From Enemella evansiae (lineage in GTDB: Bacteria; Pseudomonadota; Alphaproteobacteria; Rhodobacterales; Rhodobacteraceae): a stretch of 53,827 nucleotides of DNA. Where the stretch lies: the NCBI GenBank assembly GCA_017255395.1, contig JAFKDC010000029.1:1-53827 (forward strand), in the 5' to 3' direction. Positions 37,411 to 46,357 of this stretch are shown here, piece by piece. How positions within the stretch are numbered: position 1 is the first letter of the stretch; every line of letters begins with the position of its first letter. Both the position numbers and the translations under genes were made by a program. The notes beneath the pieces were generated by a model. It saw only the letters and a program-made list of their open reading frames with translations, searched no databases and was not told the DNA's origin.

Positions 37411-37591
37411 GATGTCCGGCGGGGCGCCCGCGCCTCGTCAAGAGACTGAGCTAACATAAAAATTCATCTTTTCGGGACATTTTCTTTTTGCGGTTCGGGA
37501 AAGGCTGCGCCACGATGCCCCCATATTCGGCGCAGGCCTCGCGAGAACGGCAGCAAGTCGATCCTGAAATACGCGCACAAGGGAAATCTCA
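37411..37591 (+). promoter_or_regulatory. Probable promoter region of the second RTX gene
   Basis: The stretch at about 37450-37492 (CTAACATAAAAATTCATC, TTTTCTTTTTGCG) is strikingly A/T-rich against the background and lies about 100 bases before the ATG at 37592. This is consistent with an independent promoter and a long leader. No operator could be named. Confidence 0.4.
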
Positions 37592-40500
37592 ATGGCAATC
37601 ATTAACTACTTCGGATTCACCGCAAACGTCTTTGAAGATGCTTTCGCGGATATCGAGCTGGTTTCCTACACCTCCACCCAACTCGTCGTGGCCGAGAAAA
37701 GCACCGGCATCGTCACCACGCTGACCGGCTTCGGCTTCGCGCCCGACGCCTCGGCCGAATCCGATTTCGCCGGCACGGTGACCGGCTTCGAGATCGCCAC
37801 CGGCTCGAACGTGATCGCGACCTTCAGCGACATCCTGTGGACGGTGGACGAATTCGACGCGGCGATCCAGGCCTCGGTCGACGGGGACGACGATATCCTG
37901 AACCAGCTGCTGAGCCGCGGGCCGGTCCTGGTGGACGCCTCCTCCTCCAACCTGCCGATCGACTTTTCCCTCGATGGCGTGACGTCGAAAATCACCTTCA
38001 TCGGGTCCCAGTACGGCGACACCATCGACGGCGGGCTGAACGACGACACCCTCCTGGGCGGCGATGGCGACGATGACATCAATCCCGGCGACAACCCGTC
38101 CAGCTATGACGTGGTCGACCCGGACCGCGGCAACGACACCGTCACCTTCGAAGACATCGAGAACGGCTATGTCGACCTGCTGCACAACGGCCTCGACGGT
38201 CCCTTCACCGTCGATATCGACGGCAATGCCAACACCGGCACGATCGACAAGGGGGCGGGCAACGGCACCACGACCCTGATCGACGTCTCCGCAGCGATGT
38301 GGGCGGACGGGCTGAACGTCGGGGGCACCGATGCCGACGACACCTTCAACGTCACCGTGGCGAACGGCGGATGGATGTCGGTGCTGGCCGGGCGCGGCAA
38401 CGACACCTTCAACCTCGGCAATTCCTCGGGGACCCTGCGCATCGACCTGCGCAACGATTCCGATTTCACCCCGGCCGAGCAGGGGATCCAGGCCGACCTG
38501 GGCCTGGGGATGGTCTTCAACGACGGCTTCGGCGGGCAGGACACGATCAACGGCGTCGGCAATGTCACGGTCGAACTGCGCGGCTGCGACCTGAGCGACA
38601 GCCTCGTCGGCAGCACGTTCGACGACCGCTTCATCACCCGCGGCGGCAATGACACCGTCGACGGCGGCGACGGCTTCGACACGGTCCGCTACAACCGCAG
38701 CAGCATGAGCAGCGGGATCGACATCGACCTCGCCGCGGGCACCGCCTCGGGCAGCTGGAACGGCACCGCCTTCACCGACACGCTGATCAGCGTGGAGCGC
38801 ATCCTGGGCAGCCACCTGAGCGACGATATCCTCGGCAGCGACGCGGACGAGCGGTTCGAGGGGCAGTCCGGCAACGACACCCTGTTCGGCGGCGGCGGCG
38901 ACGACACCATCCTCGGCGGGACCGGCAACGATTACCTCAACCCCGGTGACAACGACCACGGCTACGACATCATCGATGCCCATACCGGCAACGACACGGT
39001 GGATTTCGCCGACGCGCAGGACGGCTTCTTCGAGGTGATGCACTACGATGTCGCCACCCGGAGCGCCTTTACCGTCAATGTCGACGGCAATGCCAATACC
39101 GGCTCGATCTACAAGGGGGCGGGCAACGGCCTCACGACCCTGCTCAATGTCAGCCGTGCGATGAACGCCGACGGGCTGGGCCTGATCGGGTCGGATTTCG
39201 ACGACATCTTCAACGTCACCGTCGCGGATGGCGGCTGGGTCTCGCTGCGGGCGGGGCAGGGCAACGACACCTTCAACCTGGGCGCCTCGACCGGGACCCT
39301 GCGCCTCGAGCTCCAGGCCGACGCCCACTACAACCCCGCGACCCAGGGCGCCTATGTCGACCTTGCCGCCGGGCAGATCCTCAATGACGGCTTCGGCGGC
39401 CAGGACGTGATCAGCGGTGTCGGCAATGTCCGCCTCCAGATCCACGGCACGGATTTCGCCGATACCTTCATCGGCAGCGACGGGAACGAACACTTCCTCA
39501 CCCGCGGCGGCGATGACACGGTCGAGGCCGGGGCCGGTTTCGACACGGTCCGCTACGATCGCAACGGCATGACCTCGGGGGTCCAGGTCGATCTCCAGGC
39601 CGGGACCGCCACGGGCAGCTGGAACGGCACCGCCTTCACCGACACGCTCTCCGGCGTGGAAAGCGTGCGCGGCAGCACCGCCGGCGCCAGCACCCTGCTG
39701 GGCGATGCCGGGGACAACCTCCTCACCGCGGGCGGCAGCCAGAACCACTACCTCGACGGGCGCGACGGGGACGACATGCTGGAAACCGGCGACGGCCAGG
39801 ACACCCTTCTGGGCGGCGACGGCAATGACGAGATCCGGGGCTTCGGCGGCAATGACTTCATCGGCGGCGGCGCGGGCAACGACACGATCGACGGCGGCAA
39901 CAACAGCGACACGATCTACGGCGGCCTGGGCGACGACCTGCTTCAGGGCGGCTACGGCGCCGACCTAATCTATGGTTCGGCCGGCAACAACACGATCACC
40001 ACCAGCAGCGCGGAGCACGGGATCGTCAACGGCGGCACCGACACGGTGGTCGGCGGCGAGGGCGACGACACCGTCTACGGCGGCTGGTCCGAGGCCACGC
40101 AGATCTTCGGCAACGGCGGCAACGACGTGATCAACGGCTCGGTCGGGACCGATTTCATCGGCGGCGGCGAAGGCAACGACACCCTGCTGGGCAACGGCGG
40201 CAACGACACGATCTACCTCGGGCTGGGCGACGACCTTGCCGGGGGCGGCGACGGCAACGACCTGATCTTCGGCGGGGCCGGCAGCAATGCGATCTACGGC
40301 GGGCTCGGCAACGACACCGTGCAGGGCGGCTCGGGCGCCGATTACATCGCGGGCGGCGGCAGCGGGCAGAACATCCTGCTGGGCAATGACGGCAGCGACA
40401 CGATCCAGGCCGGCAGCGGCGCCGATCTCCTGGCCGGGGGCGCGGGCAACGACTTCGTCTACGGCGGCGACGGCAACAACACGATCTACCTCGGGCTCGG

Positions 40501-40906
40501 GGACGACTTCACCGGCGGCGGGGCGGGCAACGACCTGATCGTCGCGGGCGCGGGGACCAACCGGATCTACGGCGGCACCGGCGACGACACGATCGTGTCG
40601 GGCACCGGGCGCGACGTGATCACGGCCGGGCCGGGGGCGGATGTCTTCGTCTTCACCTCGGCCGCCGCCGCCGGGATCGGCGCGGGCCGCGACGTGATCA
40701 CCGATTTCGAGCTGGGCGTCGACAAGATCGACCTCTCCGCCCTGGGGCTGAGCTTCGCGGCCGGGGGCTTCACCGCCTCGGGCGGCGGCGAAGTCGGCTA
40801 CATCCCCGGCTTCGTGGTCGGCGACGTGGACGGCGACGGCAGCAACGATTTCGCCATCGAGATCTCGGGCGCACCGGCCCTGACGGTGGACGATTTCATC
40901 CTCTGA
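37592..40906 (+). CDS. RTX repeat surface or matrix protein
   Basis: 1104 residues. Residues 1-140 are a non-repeat domain (AIINYFGFTANVFEDAFADI). Two homologous modules of 288 residues follow (about 145-720), each containing a nonapeptide patch, a VDGNANTGSIYKGAGNG-type segment, FNDGFGGQDTINGVGN and SGSWNGTAFTDTL. Dense nonapeptide repeats run from about 725 to 1010. The C-terminus (ITDFELGVDKIDLSALGL to TVDDFIL) is a type I secretion domain like that of the RTX protease. No enzyme motif is seen. It is probably exported with the protease by the same T1SS, encoded elsewhere, and may bind the polysaccharide. Confidence 0.88.
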   Translation: MAIINYFGFTANVFEDAFADIELVSYTSTQLVVAEKSTGIVTTLTGFGFAPDASAESDFAGTVTGFEIATGSNVIATFSDILWTVDEFDAAIQASVDGDDDILNQLLSRGPVLVDASSSNLPIDFSLDGVTSKITFIGSQYGDTIDGGLNDDTLLGGDGDDDINPGDNPSSYDVVDPDRGNDTVTFEDIENGYVDLLHNGLDGPFTVDIDGNANTGTIDKGAGNGTTTLIDVSAAMWADGLNVGGTDADDTFNVTVANGGWMSVLAGRGNDTFNLGNSSGTLRIDLRNDSDFTPAEQGIQADLGLGMVFNDGFGGQDTINGVGNVTVELRGCDLSDSLVGSTFDDRFITRGGNDTVDGGDGFDTVRYNRSSMSSGIDIDLAAGTASGSWNGTAFTDTLISVERILGSHLSDDILGSDADERFEGQSGNDTLFGGGGDDTILGGTGNDYLNPGDNDHGYDIIDAHTGNDTVDFADAQDGFFEVMHYDVATRSAFTVNVDGNANTGSIYKGAGNGLTTLLNVSRAMNADGLGLIGSDFDDIFNVTVADGGWVSLRAGQGNDTFNLGASTGTLRLELQADAHYNPATQGAYVDLAAGQILNDGFGGQDVISGVGNVRLQIHGTDFADTFIGSDGNEHFLTRGGDDTVEAGAGFDTVRYDRNGMTSGVQVDLQAGTATGSWNGTAFTDTLSGVESVRGSTAGASTLLGDAGDNLLTAGGSQNHYLDGRDGDDMLETGDGQDTLLGGDGNDEIRGFGGNDFIGGGAGNDTIDGGNNSDTIYGGLGDDLLQGGYGADLIYGSAGNNTITTSSAEHGIVNGGTDTVVGGEGDDTVYGGWSEATQIFGNGGNDVINGSVGTDFIGGGEGNDTLLGNGGNDTIYLGLGDDLAGGGDGNDLIFGGAGSNAIYGGLGNDTVQGGSGADYIAGGGSGQNILLGNDGSDTIQAGSGADLLAGGAGNDFVYGGDGNNTIYLGLGDDFTGGGAGNDLIVAGAGTNRIYGGTGDDTIVSGTGRDVITAGPGADVFVFTSAAAAGIGAGRDVITDFELGVDKIDLSALGLSFAAGGFTASGGGEVGYIPGFVVGDVDGDGSNDFAIEISGAPALTVDDFIL
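38023..39686 (+). repeat. Duplicated 864-bp module in the RTX gene
   Basis: CGGCACCGCCTTCACCGACA occurs at 38761 and again at 39625, an offset of 864 bases (288 codons). The encoded modules align along their length, for example FNVTVANGGWMSVLAGRGND against FNVTVADGGWVSLRAGQGND. The copies have diverged considerably, so the duplication is old. Outer limits are approximate. Confidence 0.8.
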
Positions 40907-40944
40907 GGCCGTGCCTCCGCCCGCCGGGCGGGACGGCATCCCTG

Positions 40945-40977
40945 AACAGGCCCTTCCCGGAACGGGGAGGGCCTGTT
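40945..40977 (+). terminator. Stem-loop terminator after the second RTX gene
   Basis: AACAGGCCCTTCCC (40945-40958) pairs with GGGGAGGGCCTGTT (40964-40977), 14 bases with one mismatch around a 5-base loop, 38 bases after the stop. No T-run follows, as in many terminators of GC-rich bacteria. Confidence 0.6.
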
Positions 40978-41062
40978 GCTCCCCGGCCGGGAGAGGCCCC
41001 TGTCGCCTTGTGAGAGAACAGTCTTCTGGCCCATACCCTTCGGACACCATGACTCCGGGCCG

Positions 41063-44000
41063 ATGACGCCAACACTTGCCATCCTCATCCCGTGCCACGG
41101 CGCCCCCCGCGCCGGGATCGAACGCAGCCTGCTGAGTCTGGTCACCCAGGCCGGAGATTTCCGGCTGCTCGTCCACCTCGAGGCCGCCGGGCCCGGGGCC
41201 GAGGCGCTGGCCCCGATCCTGTCCGGATGGCAGGCCCGGCTGGGCGCACCCGATACCCGGCCCGCCTGCGCGGCGCTCTGGCTGTCCTACCGCACCCGGC
41301 CCGACGCCGCCCCCGCCGAGGGGCTGCGCGCGGGGCTGGAGCACATCGCGGACGATCCCGACCGCTTCATCGGCTGGCTGCGGCCGGGCGACGTGCTGCT
41401 GCCCGGCGCGCTGGCCCATGTCGCCGATGCCGCCCGCAATTTCGACGCCAGGCAGCTGGCCTGGCTCCAGGGCGCGGCCGGTCTCCAGGCGGGCGAGGCG
41501 CTGACCGCCGCGATCAGCCAGCGCGCGCCCCGGGAGCTGATCCGCCAGGGGCTCTGCGACGGGCTGCACTGGCCCCGGCTGGCGCAGGGCGGCATGATGT
41601 TCCGGGCCGGGCTCTGGCACCGGGCGGGGGGGGGCGAGGCCCTGATCGGCGATCCGGACCTGGCCGAATGGCAGCTCTGGCGCCGCTTCGCCACGCAGGC
41701 CCCGCTGGTGCAATCGCCGCAGCCGATGGGCCTTTTCGCCCAGCCGGTCGAGGAGGCGCCGCCGCACCGGCAGGTGCGGCTGCGGCGCCGGATGGCCGCG
41801 ATCCTCCCCGAGGCGGGCCGCCTGGCCGCCTGGCGCCGGATCGTGACGGCGGGGCCGCTGATCCAGCCGGTGCTGCGCGATCCGCGCCCCGGGGCGGCGC
41901 TCTGCATCGCCGCGACCGACATCACCCCGGCGGCCCGGGACTGGGCCCGGGCGCGCGGTCTCTGGCCCGCCGGGGCAGGGGAGGCCGCCGCCCCGCAGCC
42001 GGAGACGCCCCTGGCCACCTGCACCGGCGGCCCGGACAGCGGGTTGCCCGGGCCGCTGCGGCGCGACGACCGGCCGCTGGCCGATCTCTTCGACTACCGG
42101 ACCCTGCTGCGCGGCAGGACGGCGGTGGCGGCGGGCCGGGCGCTGCGCTGGTCCCGCAGCTGCCCGCCGCATCTCGGGGCGCCGCCCCGGCGCCGCGACC
42201 CGGTCTGGCAGGCCAGCCGTCTCTGGGCCTGGGATCAGGACTGGGACCGGGCCGAGCGGACCGAATGGGCCACCTTCCGCGCGGTCCGGCAGATGGGGCT
42301 GGTCCCCCGGGGCACCAGCTATGCGGGCTTTCCCTGGGCCAGCCTGATCGCCGCGCGCCGGGGCGGTCCCGCGACCGGGGCCGAGGCCCGCCGCCTGGAG
42401 GCCGATCTCGACACCTTCGCCCGGGCGCTGCCCTTCAGCCCGCGCCGGATCACCGCCTGCCAGCATCCCGACCTGGGCGATCACCTCGACCTGCTGCGCC
42501 GCGCCGGGATCACCGATGTCTTCTGGACCGGAACCGATCCCGACCGGATCCGGCAGATCGCAGCGGCCGGAATCCGGGTGCATCCCCTGCCCCCCTGTCC
42601 GCTGGGCCCGGTGCCGCGCCACGCCCCCGAGCGCGACGTGCCGCGCCCGGTCCTGCTGGCCGGGCCCGAGGCCCCCGACGAGATCCTGGTCCGCAGCAAG
42701 TTCGCCCTCTGCCCCGCCCCCGAGGCCGGGCGGGCGCCCCGGCTGTGGCGGATCCTCGCCGCCGGGGCCGTGCCGGTGTTCGCGCAGGCGGGGCCCGAAA
42801 CGCTCGGGCTGCCCGGTCCCGCCGCGCTCTGGCGGCAGGGGGCGGTCTTCCGCGATCCGCAGACCGGGTCCGAGGCGGAGCTGGCCGAGACCCTTCGCGC
42901 GGAAGGCGCCGTCCGGGACCGTATGGAAACCCGCGAGGAAGCCCTGGCCCAGATCTGGATGGCACTGGGGCCCGAGGGGCTGGCCCATGACATCTACGCG
43001 CTGATGGCCGCCCATGCCGGGCAGGCGGGCGCGCAGCGCCTGCTGGCCGCGCCGTCGCGGATCGGGCGCCGGATCAGGGTCTACCACCTGGGCCCGCGCG
43101 CCGCGCGCAGCCCGCTGGGCTATGCCCCGCTGGCCCGGCTGGCCGAGGGCCGCGTCACCCGCGCCGAAACCCCCGGCGAGGCCGACGTGCTGCTGACCGG
43201 CTGGAACCGCGACCTGGCCGAGAACCCGGAGCTGGTGGCGGCGGGCCTCGACCGCAACCCGGGGCTGCGCTGCATGGTGATCTCGGAGGAACCGCTCTGG
43301 GACACGGTCTGGAGCGACGGGTTCGACACCCGCGACCGACCGTTCCGCTGCGGCGACCACCACGCCACCTACCGCTTCCTGAACCACGTGACGTCGGGGA
43401 TCTTCGACTTCGCGCACCTGCCCTATTTCCTGCTGACCGACGATCGCTACATCCCGCGCTACATCCGCCTGCTGGGCCAATACGCGCGGATGCGGCCCCG
43501 AACGCTGCTGGACCGCTGGACGCGGATCGTGATCTCGGCGGCCTTCGTGGCCGAGCGGCGCGACGACCCGGAATTCGACGTCTCGGATCCGGACCGGGGG
43601 ATCCTCGGCCTCAGCCGCTACCGCAGCCAGGTCGCGGAGCTGACCGAACATCCCAAGACCTGGCGGATCGGCAAGGGCTGGCCCGGCCATGTCGCGCCGC
43701 GCCAGGAGCTGCCCGACTGGCATCTCGAGAAGCTGGCGCTGCTGGACGGCCGGGTCCGGCTCTGCGCCGCCTACGAGAACACCCATCTGCGCAGCTATGT
43801 CAGCGAAAAGGTCTTCGACGCCATGGCGGTCGGTGCGATGCCGGTCTGCTATGCCGCCCCCGATCACCGCCTGTTCGACCTGGTGCACCCCCATGCCATG
43901 CTCAACACCTACGATCAGCCCGCCCGGACGGCGGCCTCCTGGGTGGATTGGTTCGAACCCGAGCTGGCCAATACCGAGGCCTGGCTGGACAGCGCCGACG

Positions 44001-44095
44001 CCCTGCGCCAAAGGCTCTGCGACGCCGAGGCGGTGGCCGCCGAGCGGGAGCGCATCGTCGCCGCCACGCTCCACGAGATCGAGGCCTTTCTCTGA
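41063..44095 (+). CDS. Three-domain glycosyltransferase paralogue with degenerate first and second domains
   Basis: 1010 residues with the domain plan of the 18834-22133 protein and alignable throughout. In domain 1 (1-220) the donor and metal motifs are lost: HLEAAGPGAEA stands where the paralogue has HVQDGGSTDGT, and GWLRPGDVLLPGA where it has TWINADDILMPGA. In the exostosin-like domain (about 529-649) the conserved glutamate is replaced (RLWRILAAGAVPV against RLWESIGAGAIPV). The GT10-like domain (about 672-1009) keeps MVISEEPLWDTVWS and AYENTHLRSYVSEKVFDAM. It therefore probably acts only as a fucosyltransferase-like enzyme. ATG 41063 opens the GT2-like fold; the open frame upstream overlaps the terminator. 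Confidence 0.82.
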   Translation: MTPTLAILIPCHGAPRAGIERSLLSLVTQAGDFRLLVHLEAAGPGAEALAPILSGWQARLGAPDTRPACAALWLSYRTRPDAAPAEGLRAGLEHIADDPDRFIGWLRPGDVLLPGALAHVADAARNFDARQLAWLQGAAGLQAGEALTAAISQRAPRELIRQGLCDGLHWPRLAQGGMMFRAGLWHRAGGGEALIGDPDLAEWQLWRRFATQAPLVQSPQPMGLFAQPVEEAPPHRQVRLRRRMAAILPEAGRLAAWRRIVTAGPLIQPVLRDPRPGAALCIAATDITPAARDWARARGLWPAGAGEAAAPQPETPLATCTGGPDSGLPGPLRRDDRPLADLFDYRTLLRGRTAVAAGRALRWSRSCPPHLGAPPRRRDPVWQASRLWAWDQDWDRAERTEWATFRAVRQMGLVPRGTSYAGFPWASLIAARRGGPATGAEARRLEADLDTFARALPFSPRRITACQHPDLGDHLDLLRRAGITDVFWTGTDPDRIRQIAAAGIRVHPLPPCPLGPVPRHAPERDVPRPVLLAGPEAPDEILVRSKFALCPAPEAGRAPRLWRILAAGAVPVFAQAGPETLGLPGPAALWRQGAVFRDPQTGSEAELAETLRAEGAVRDRMETREEALAQIWMALGPEGLAHDIYALMAAHAGQAGAQRLLAAPSRIGRRIRVYHLGPRAARSPLGYAPLARLAEGRVTRAETPGEADVLLTGWNRDLAENPELVAAGLDRNPGLRCMVISEEPLWDTVWSDGFDTRDRPFRCGDHHATYRFLNHVTSGIFDFAHLPYFLLTDDRYIPRYIRLLGQYARMRPRTLLDRWTRIVISAAFVAERRDDPEFDVSDPDRGILGLSRYRSQVAELTEHPKTWRIGKGWPGHVAPRQELPDWHLEKLALLDGRVRLCAAYENTHLRSYVSEKVFDAMAVGAMPVCYAAPDHRLFDLVHPHAMLNTYDQPARTAASWVDWFEPELANTEAWLDSADALRQRLCDAEAVAAERERIVAATLHEIEAFL

Positions 44096-44338
44096 CCCGG
44101 GCGGGGGGCGGTCACACCATCAGAGCCCTCTGGTGCTATGAATAAAACACAGTCAGGCCGCATTTGTCCCTGACCAACCAGACACTGCAGCAAGTGCGCC
44201 GGATAGCACCCGAATACCCAAATCCAACCTGCAGCTTCTCGTTATGAACGAGGGACAAGCAGGGGCAGCTCAGGACTTGCAACTATTAACGCGGTTGCGC
44301 ACAGTGCGGCCAAGATTTTTGTGGAAGGACCAGTCAAA
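44096..44338. other. Intergenic region where composition changes, before manB
   Basis: 243 bases. From about 44140 the DNA is much less GC-rich than the glycosyltransferase gene to the left, and this continues through manB and the manC fragment. GGAAGGA at 44323-44329 is the ribosome site of manB. A promoter is expected but was not resolved. No gene is seen. Confidence 0.4.
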
Positions 44339-45757
44339 ATGGCGCCTAAATTTGGCACTTCGGGTTTGCGTGGGCTAGTCACTGAGCTGACCCCTGATCT
44401 TATCACGGATTACACGCGCGCCTTTTTGACCGTGTGCCCGCACGGGGGTGGGCTCTGGCTGGGCCGCGACCTGCGCGAAAGCTCGCCCGAGATTGCCGCT
44501 ATGGTAGCGGAAGCCGCCAGCGCTAGCGGAATCTCCGTTTTCGATTGCGGCGCGTTGCCGACGCCGACGTTGGCGCTCGCCGCGCAAGTGCATTCCCAAG
44601 CTGCCGTGATGGTCACTGGCAGCCATATCCCGGCGGACCGCAACGGATTGAAATTTTATACTGCCGCAGGTGAAATTACCAAATCCGACGAAATGGCGAT
44701 CCTCGCGATGCTAGGAACCAAGACGGATCTCACGCTGATCACTGGGAAAATAGCTACTGATCCCCAAGCCGTTCCGGCCTATATCGCCCGCTATGTTCAA
44801 GGCTTTGGCACGTCGGCGCTAGCCGGACTACGTATCGGGATCTGGGAACATTCCTCGGTTGCCCGCGACATTCTAGCCGAAATTCTAACCGCCTGTGGAG
44901 CCGAGATAGTGCGGCTCGGACGGTCAGAGCAGTTCGTGCCAGTCGATACCGAGGCCGTAGATACAGCAACCCGGTTTCAGTTGGCCGGCTGGGCGACGGC
45001 GCATCAACTTGATGCACTAGTCTCGACAGATGGCGATGCCGACCGCCCTATGCTATCCGATGCTAATGGTCAGATCATACCGGGGGATATCCTCGGACCG
45101 CTGACCGCTGCAATTCTGGACGCGCAAGTAGTGGTGACACCGGTATCATCAAACACGGCCATAGACCTAGTAGGGCGCTACCAAGTGATCCGCACCAAAA
45201 TTGGATCGCCCTACGTCATCGCAGAGATCGCGGCCGCCTTGGCTAAGAACCCCGCCGACCGTGTCGTTGGCTACGAAGCAAACGGCGGCTTTCTTCTAGG
45301 ATTTGATGCCCAAGGACCAGCCGGCCCCTTGCCGGCGCTAATAACCCGCGACAGCCTGCTACCAATTCTAGCTCCCCTAGCAGCGGCAAGAGCAGCGAAA
45401 CTTTCGCTTGCAGAATTGGTGACTAACCTGCCGCCACGGTTCACTGCCGCCGATCGGATGCAAGCGGTTGAGCCAGATACGGCGCAGCGCGTCCTAGCCC
45501 AGCTCCGCGCCGCACCTGCAGGGCTACTGACGACGGCTGGAATGGAGCCCGAGGCTGACCGGGACGAGACGGATGGTCTTCGTCTGATTGACTGGGGGGG
45601 CACAGTGTTACATCTAAGGCCTTCGGGAAATGCGCCCGAATTTCGAGTCTATGTCGAGGCAAACAGTTCTGACCGCGCTGAGACAGTTCTGGCCGCCGCA
45701 CTCGATGCCCTTCAAGAATGCATGTCAAATGGGATAGAAAAAGGCCTTCACCTTTAG
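44339..45757 (+). CDS. manB: Phosphomannomutase
   Basis: 472 residues of the alpha-D-phosphohexomutase family. KFGTSGLRGLV at the start, the phosphoserine loop VTGSHIPADRNGLKFY near residues 92-107, the metal site STDGDADRPML, and YEANGGFLLGF are present. It converts mannose-6-phosphate to mannose-1-phosphate for manC. ATG 44339 has GGAAGGA 9 bases upstream; GTG 44321 is less likely. The SHIPAD loop differs slightly from the usual SHNPxx. Codon use has more A/T-ending codons than the polysaccharide genes to the left, so it may have another origin. Confidence 0.92.
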   Translation: MAPKFGTSGLRGLVTELTPDLITDYTRAFLTVCPHGGGLWLGRDLRESSPEIAAMVAEAASASGISVFDCGALPTPTLALAAQVHSQAAVMVTGSHIPADRNGLKFYTAAGEITKSDEMAILAMLGTKTDLTLITGKIATDPQAVPAYIARYVQGFGTSALAGLRIGIWEHSSVARDILAEILTACGAEIVRLGRSEQFVPVDTEAVDTATRFQLAGWATAHQLDALVSTDGDADRPMLSDANGQIIPGDILGPLTAAILDAQVVVTPVSSNTAIDLVGRYQVIRTKIGSPYVIAEIAAALAKNPADRVVGYEANGGFLLGFDAQGPAGPLPALITRDSLLPILAPLAAARAAKLSLAELVTNLPPRFTAADRMQAVEPDTAQRVLAQLRAAPAGLLTTAGMEPEADRDETDGLRLIDWGGTVLHLRPSGNAPEFRVYVEANSSDRAETVLAAALDALQECMSNGIEKGLHL

Positions 45758-45807
45758 CCTGTCTTGATCAAACAAGGCGCGCGGGGCAATGTCAGTAGGG
45801 CCAGCCC

Positions 45808-46120
45808 CTAACCCCGAGCATAGATATCCTCATAGCGGATAATGTCATCCTCGCCGAGATAGCTTCCTGTCTGCACCTCGATCAGCACCATCGGCACTTT
45901 GCCCGGATTCTCCATCCGATGTACCGCGCCCAGCGGGATATAGACAGACTGGTTTTCCGACACCAGTTGGACCTGATCATCAACGGTAACCCGTGCTGTG
46001 CCTTCGACCACAATCCAGTGTTCCGAACGGTGGTGATGTGATTGTAGTGACAACGCCGCGCCAGGATTGACCACAATCCGCTTCACCTGAAAACGTGCCC
46101 CAATAACGATGCTTTCGAAC
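45808..46120 (-). pseudogene. manC: 3' remnant of a second manC, cut by an insertion sequence
   Basis: It encodes the last 103 residues of a ManC isomerase domain: [49 protein letters not shown], then [12 protein letters not shown] and a stop. It matches the intact ManC at 27037-28461 closely but with substitutions (ESIVIGARF for ESLIVGGRF) and different codons, so it is not a recent copy of it. Coding ends exactly where an IS3-type end (TGACCTGCCACTG) starts at 46121. The 5' part is absent from the window. An ATG at 46131 lies in IS sequence, so the fragment is unlikely to be functional. Confidence 0.85.
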
Positions 46121-46357
46121 TGACCTGCCACTGAACTTTCATCCAGCCGCGACCGGAGCCCGATTGGTGTTTACGCCCATCGGCGCAGGTTGAGCAATCG
46201 CCCGGCGCGCGGAGCTTTCATCTCGCGCAGCGGGGCGGGCGATTGCGGTGGTCAGGGTCCGCGCGTAGGCAGCCGGGGTTTTGTAATCCAAGGCCGAATG
46301 GGGACGCTCGGTGTTGTAGTCCCTGGCCCAGGCTGCGATCACGATCCGCGGTAACCA
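46121..46357 (-). mobile_element. IS3-family element, terminal fragment with transposase C-terminus
   Basis: The minus-strand frame ending at 46139 reads IVIAAWARDYNTERPHSALD then YKTPAAYARTL, the classic C-terminus of IS3-family OrfB transposases. The outer end TGACCTGCCACTGAAC at 46121 abuts the broken manC. At 46358 it is cut by the inverted repeat of the IS4-type element. The matching internal part of the transposase lies at about 48346-48588. Confidence 0.8.

Noticed and set aside
37488-37724. Small plus-strand frame between the two RTX genes
   Set aside because: It overlaps the start of the second RTX gene in another frame and has no motif or ribosome site.
39965-44074. Open minus-strand frame of 1369 codons across the second RTX gene and the large glycosyltransferase
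   Set aside because: It spans two unrelated plus-strand genes with clear family motifs, and its product has no recognisable fold, so it results from high third-position GC.
45808-46131. ManC isomerase-domain fragment as a stand-alone cupin gene
   Set aside because: Its only ATG lies in IS3 sequence beyond the coding match, there is no ribosome site, and the match starts mid-domain. It is a truncation.
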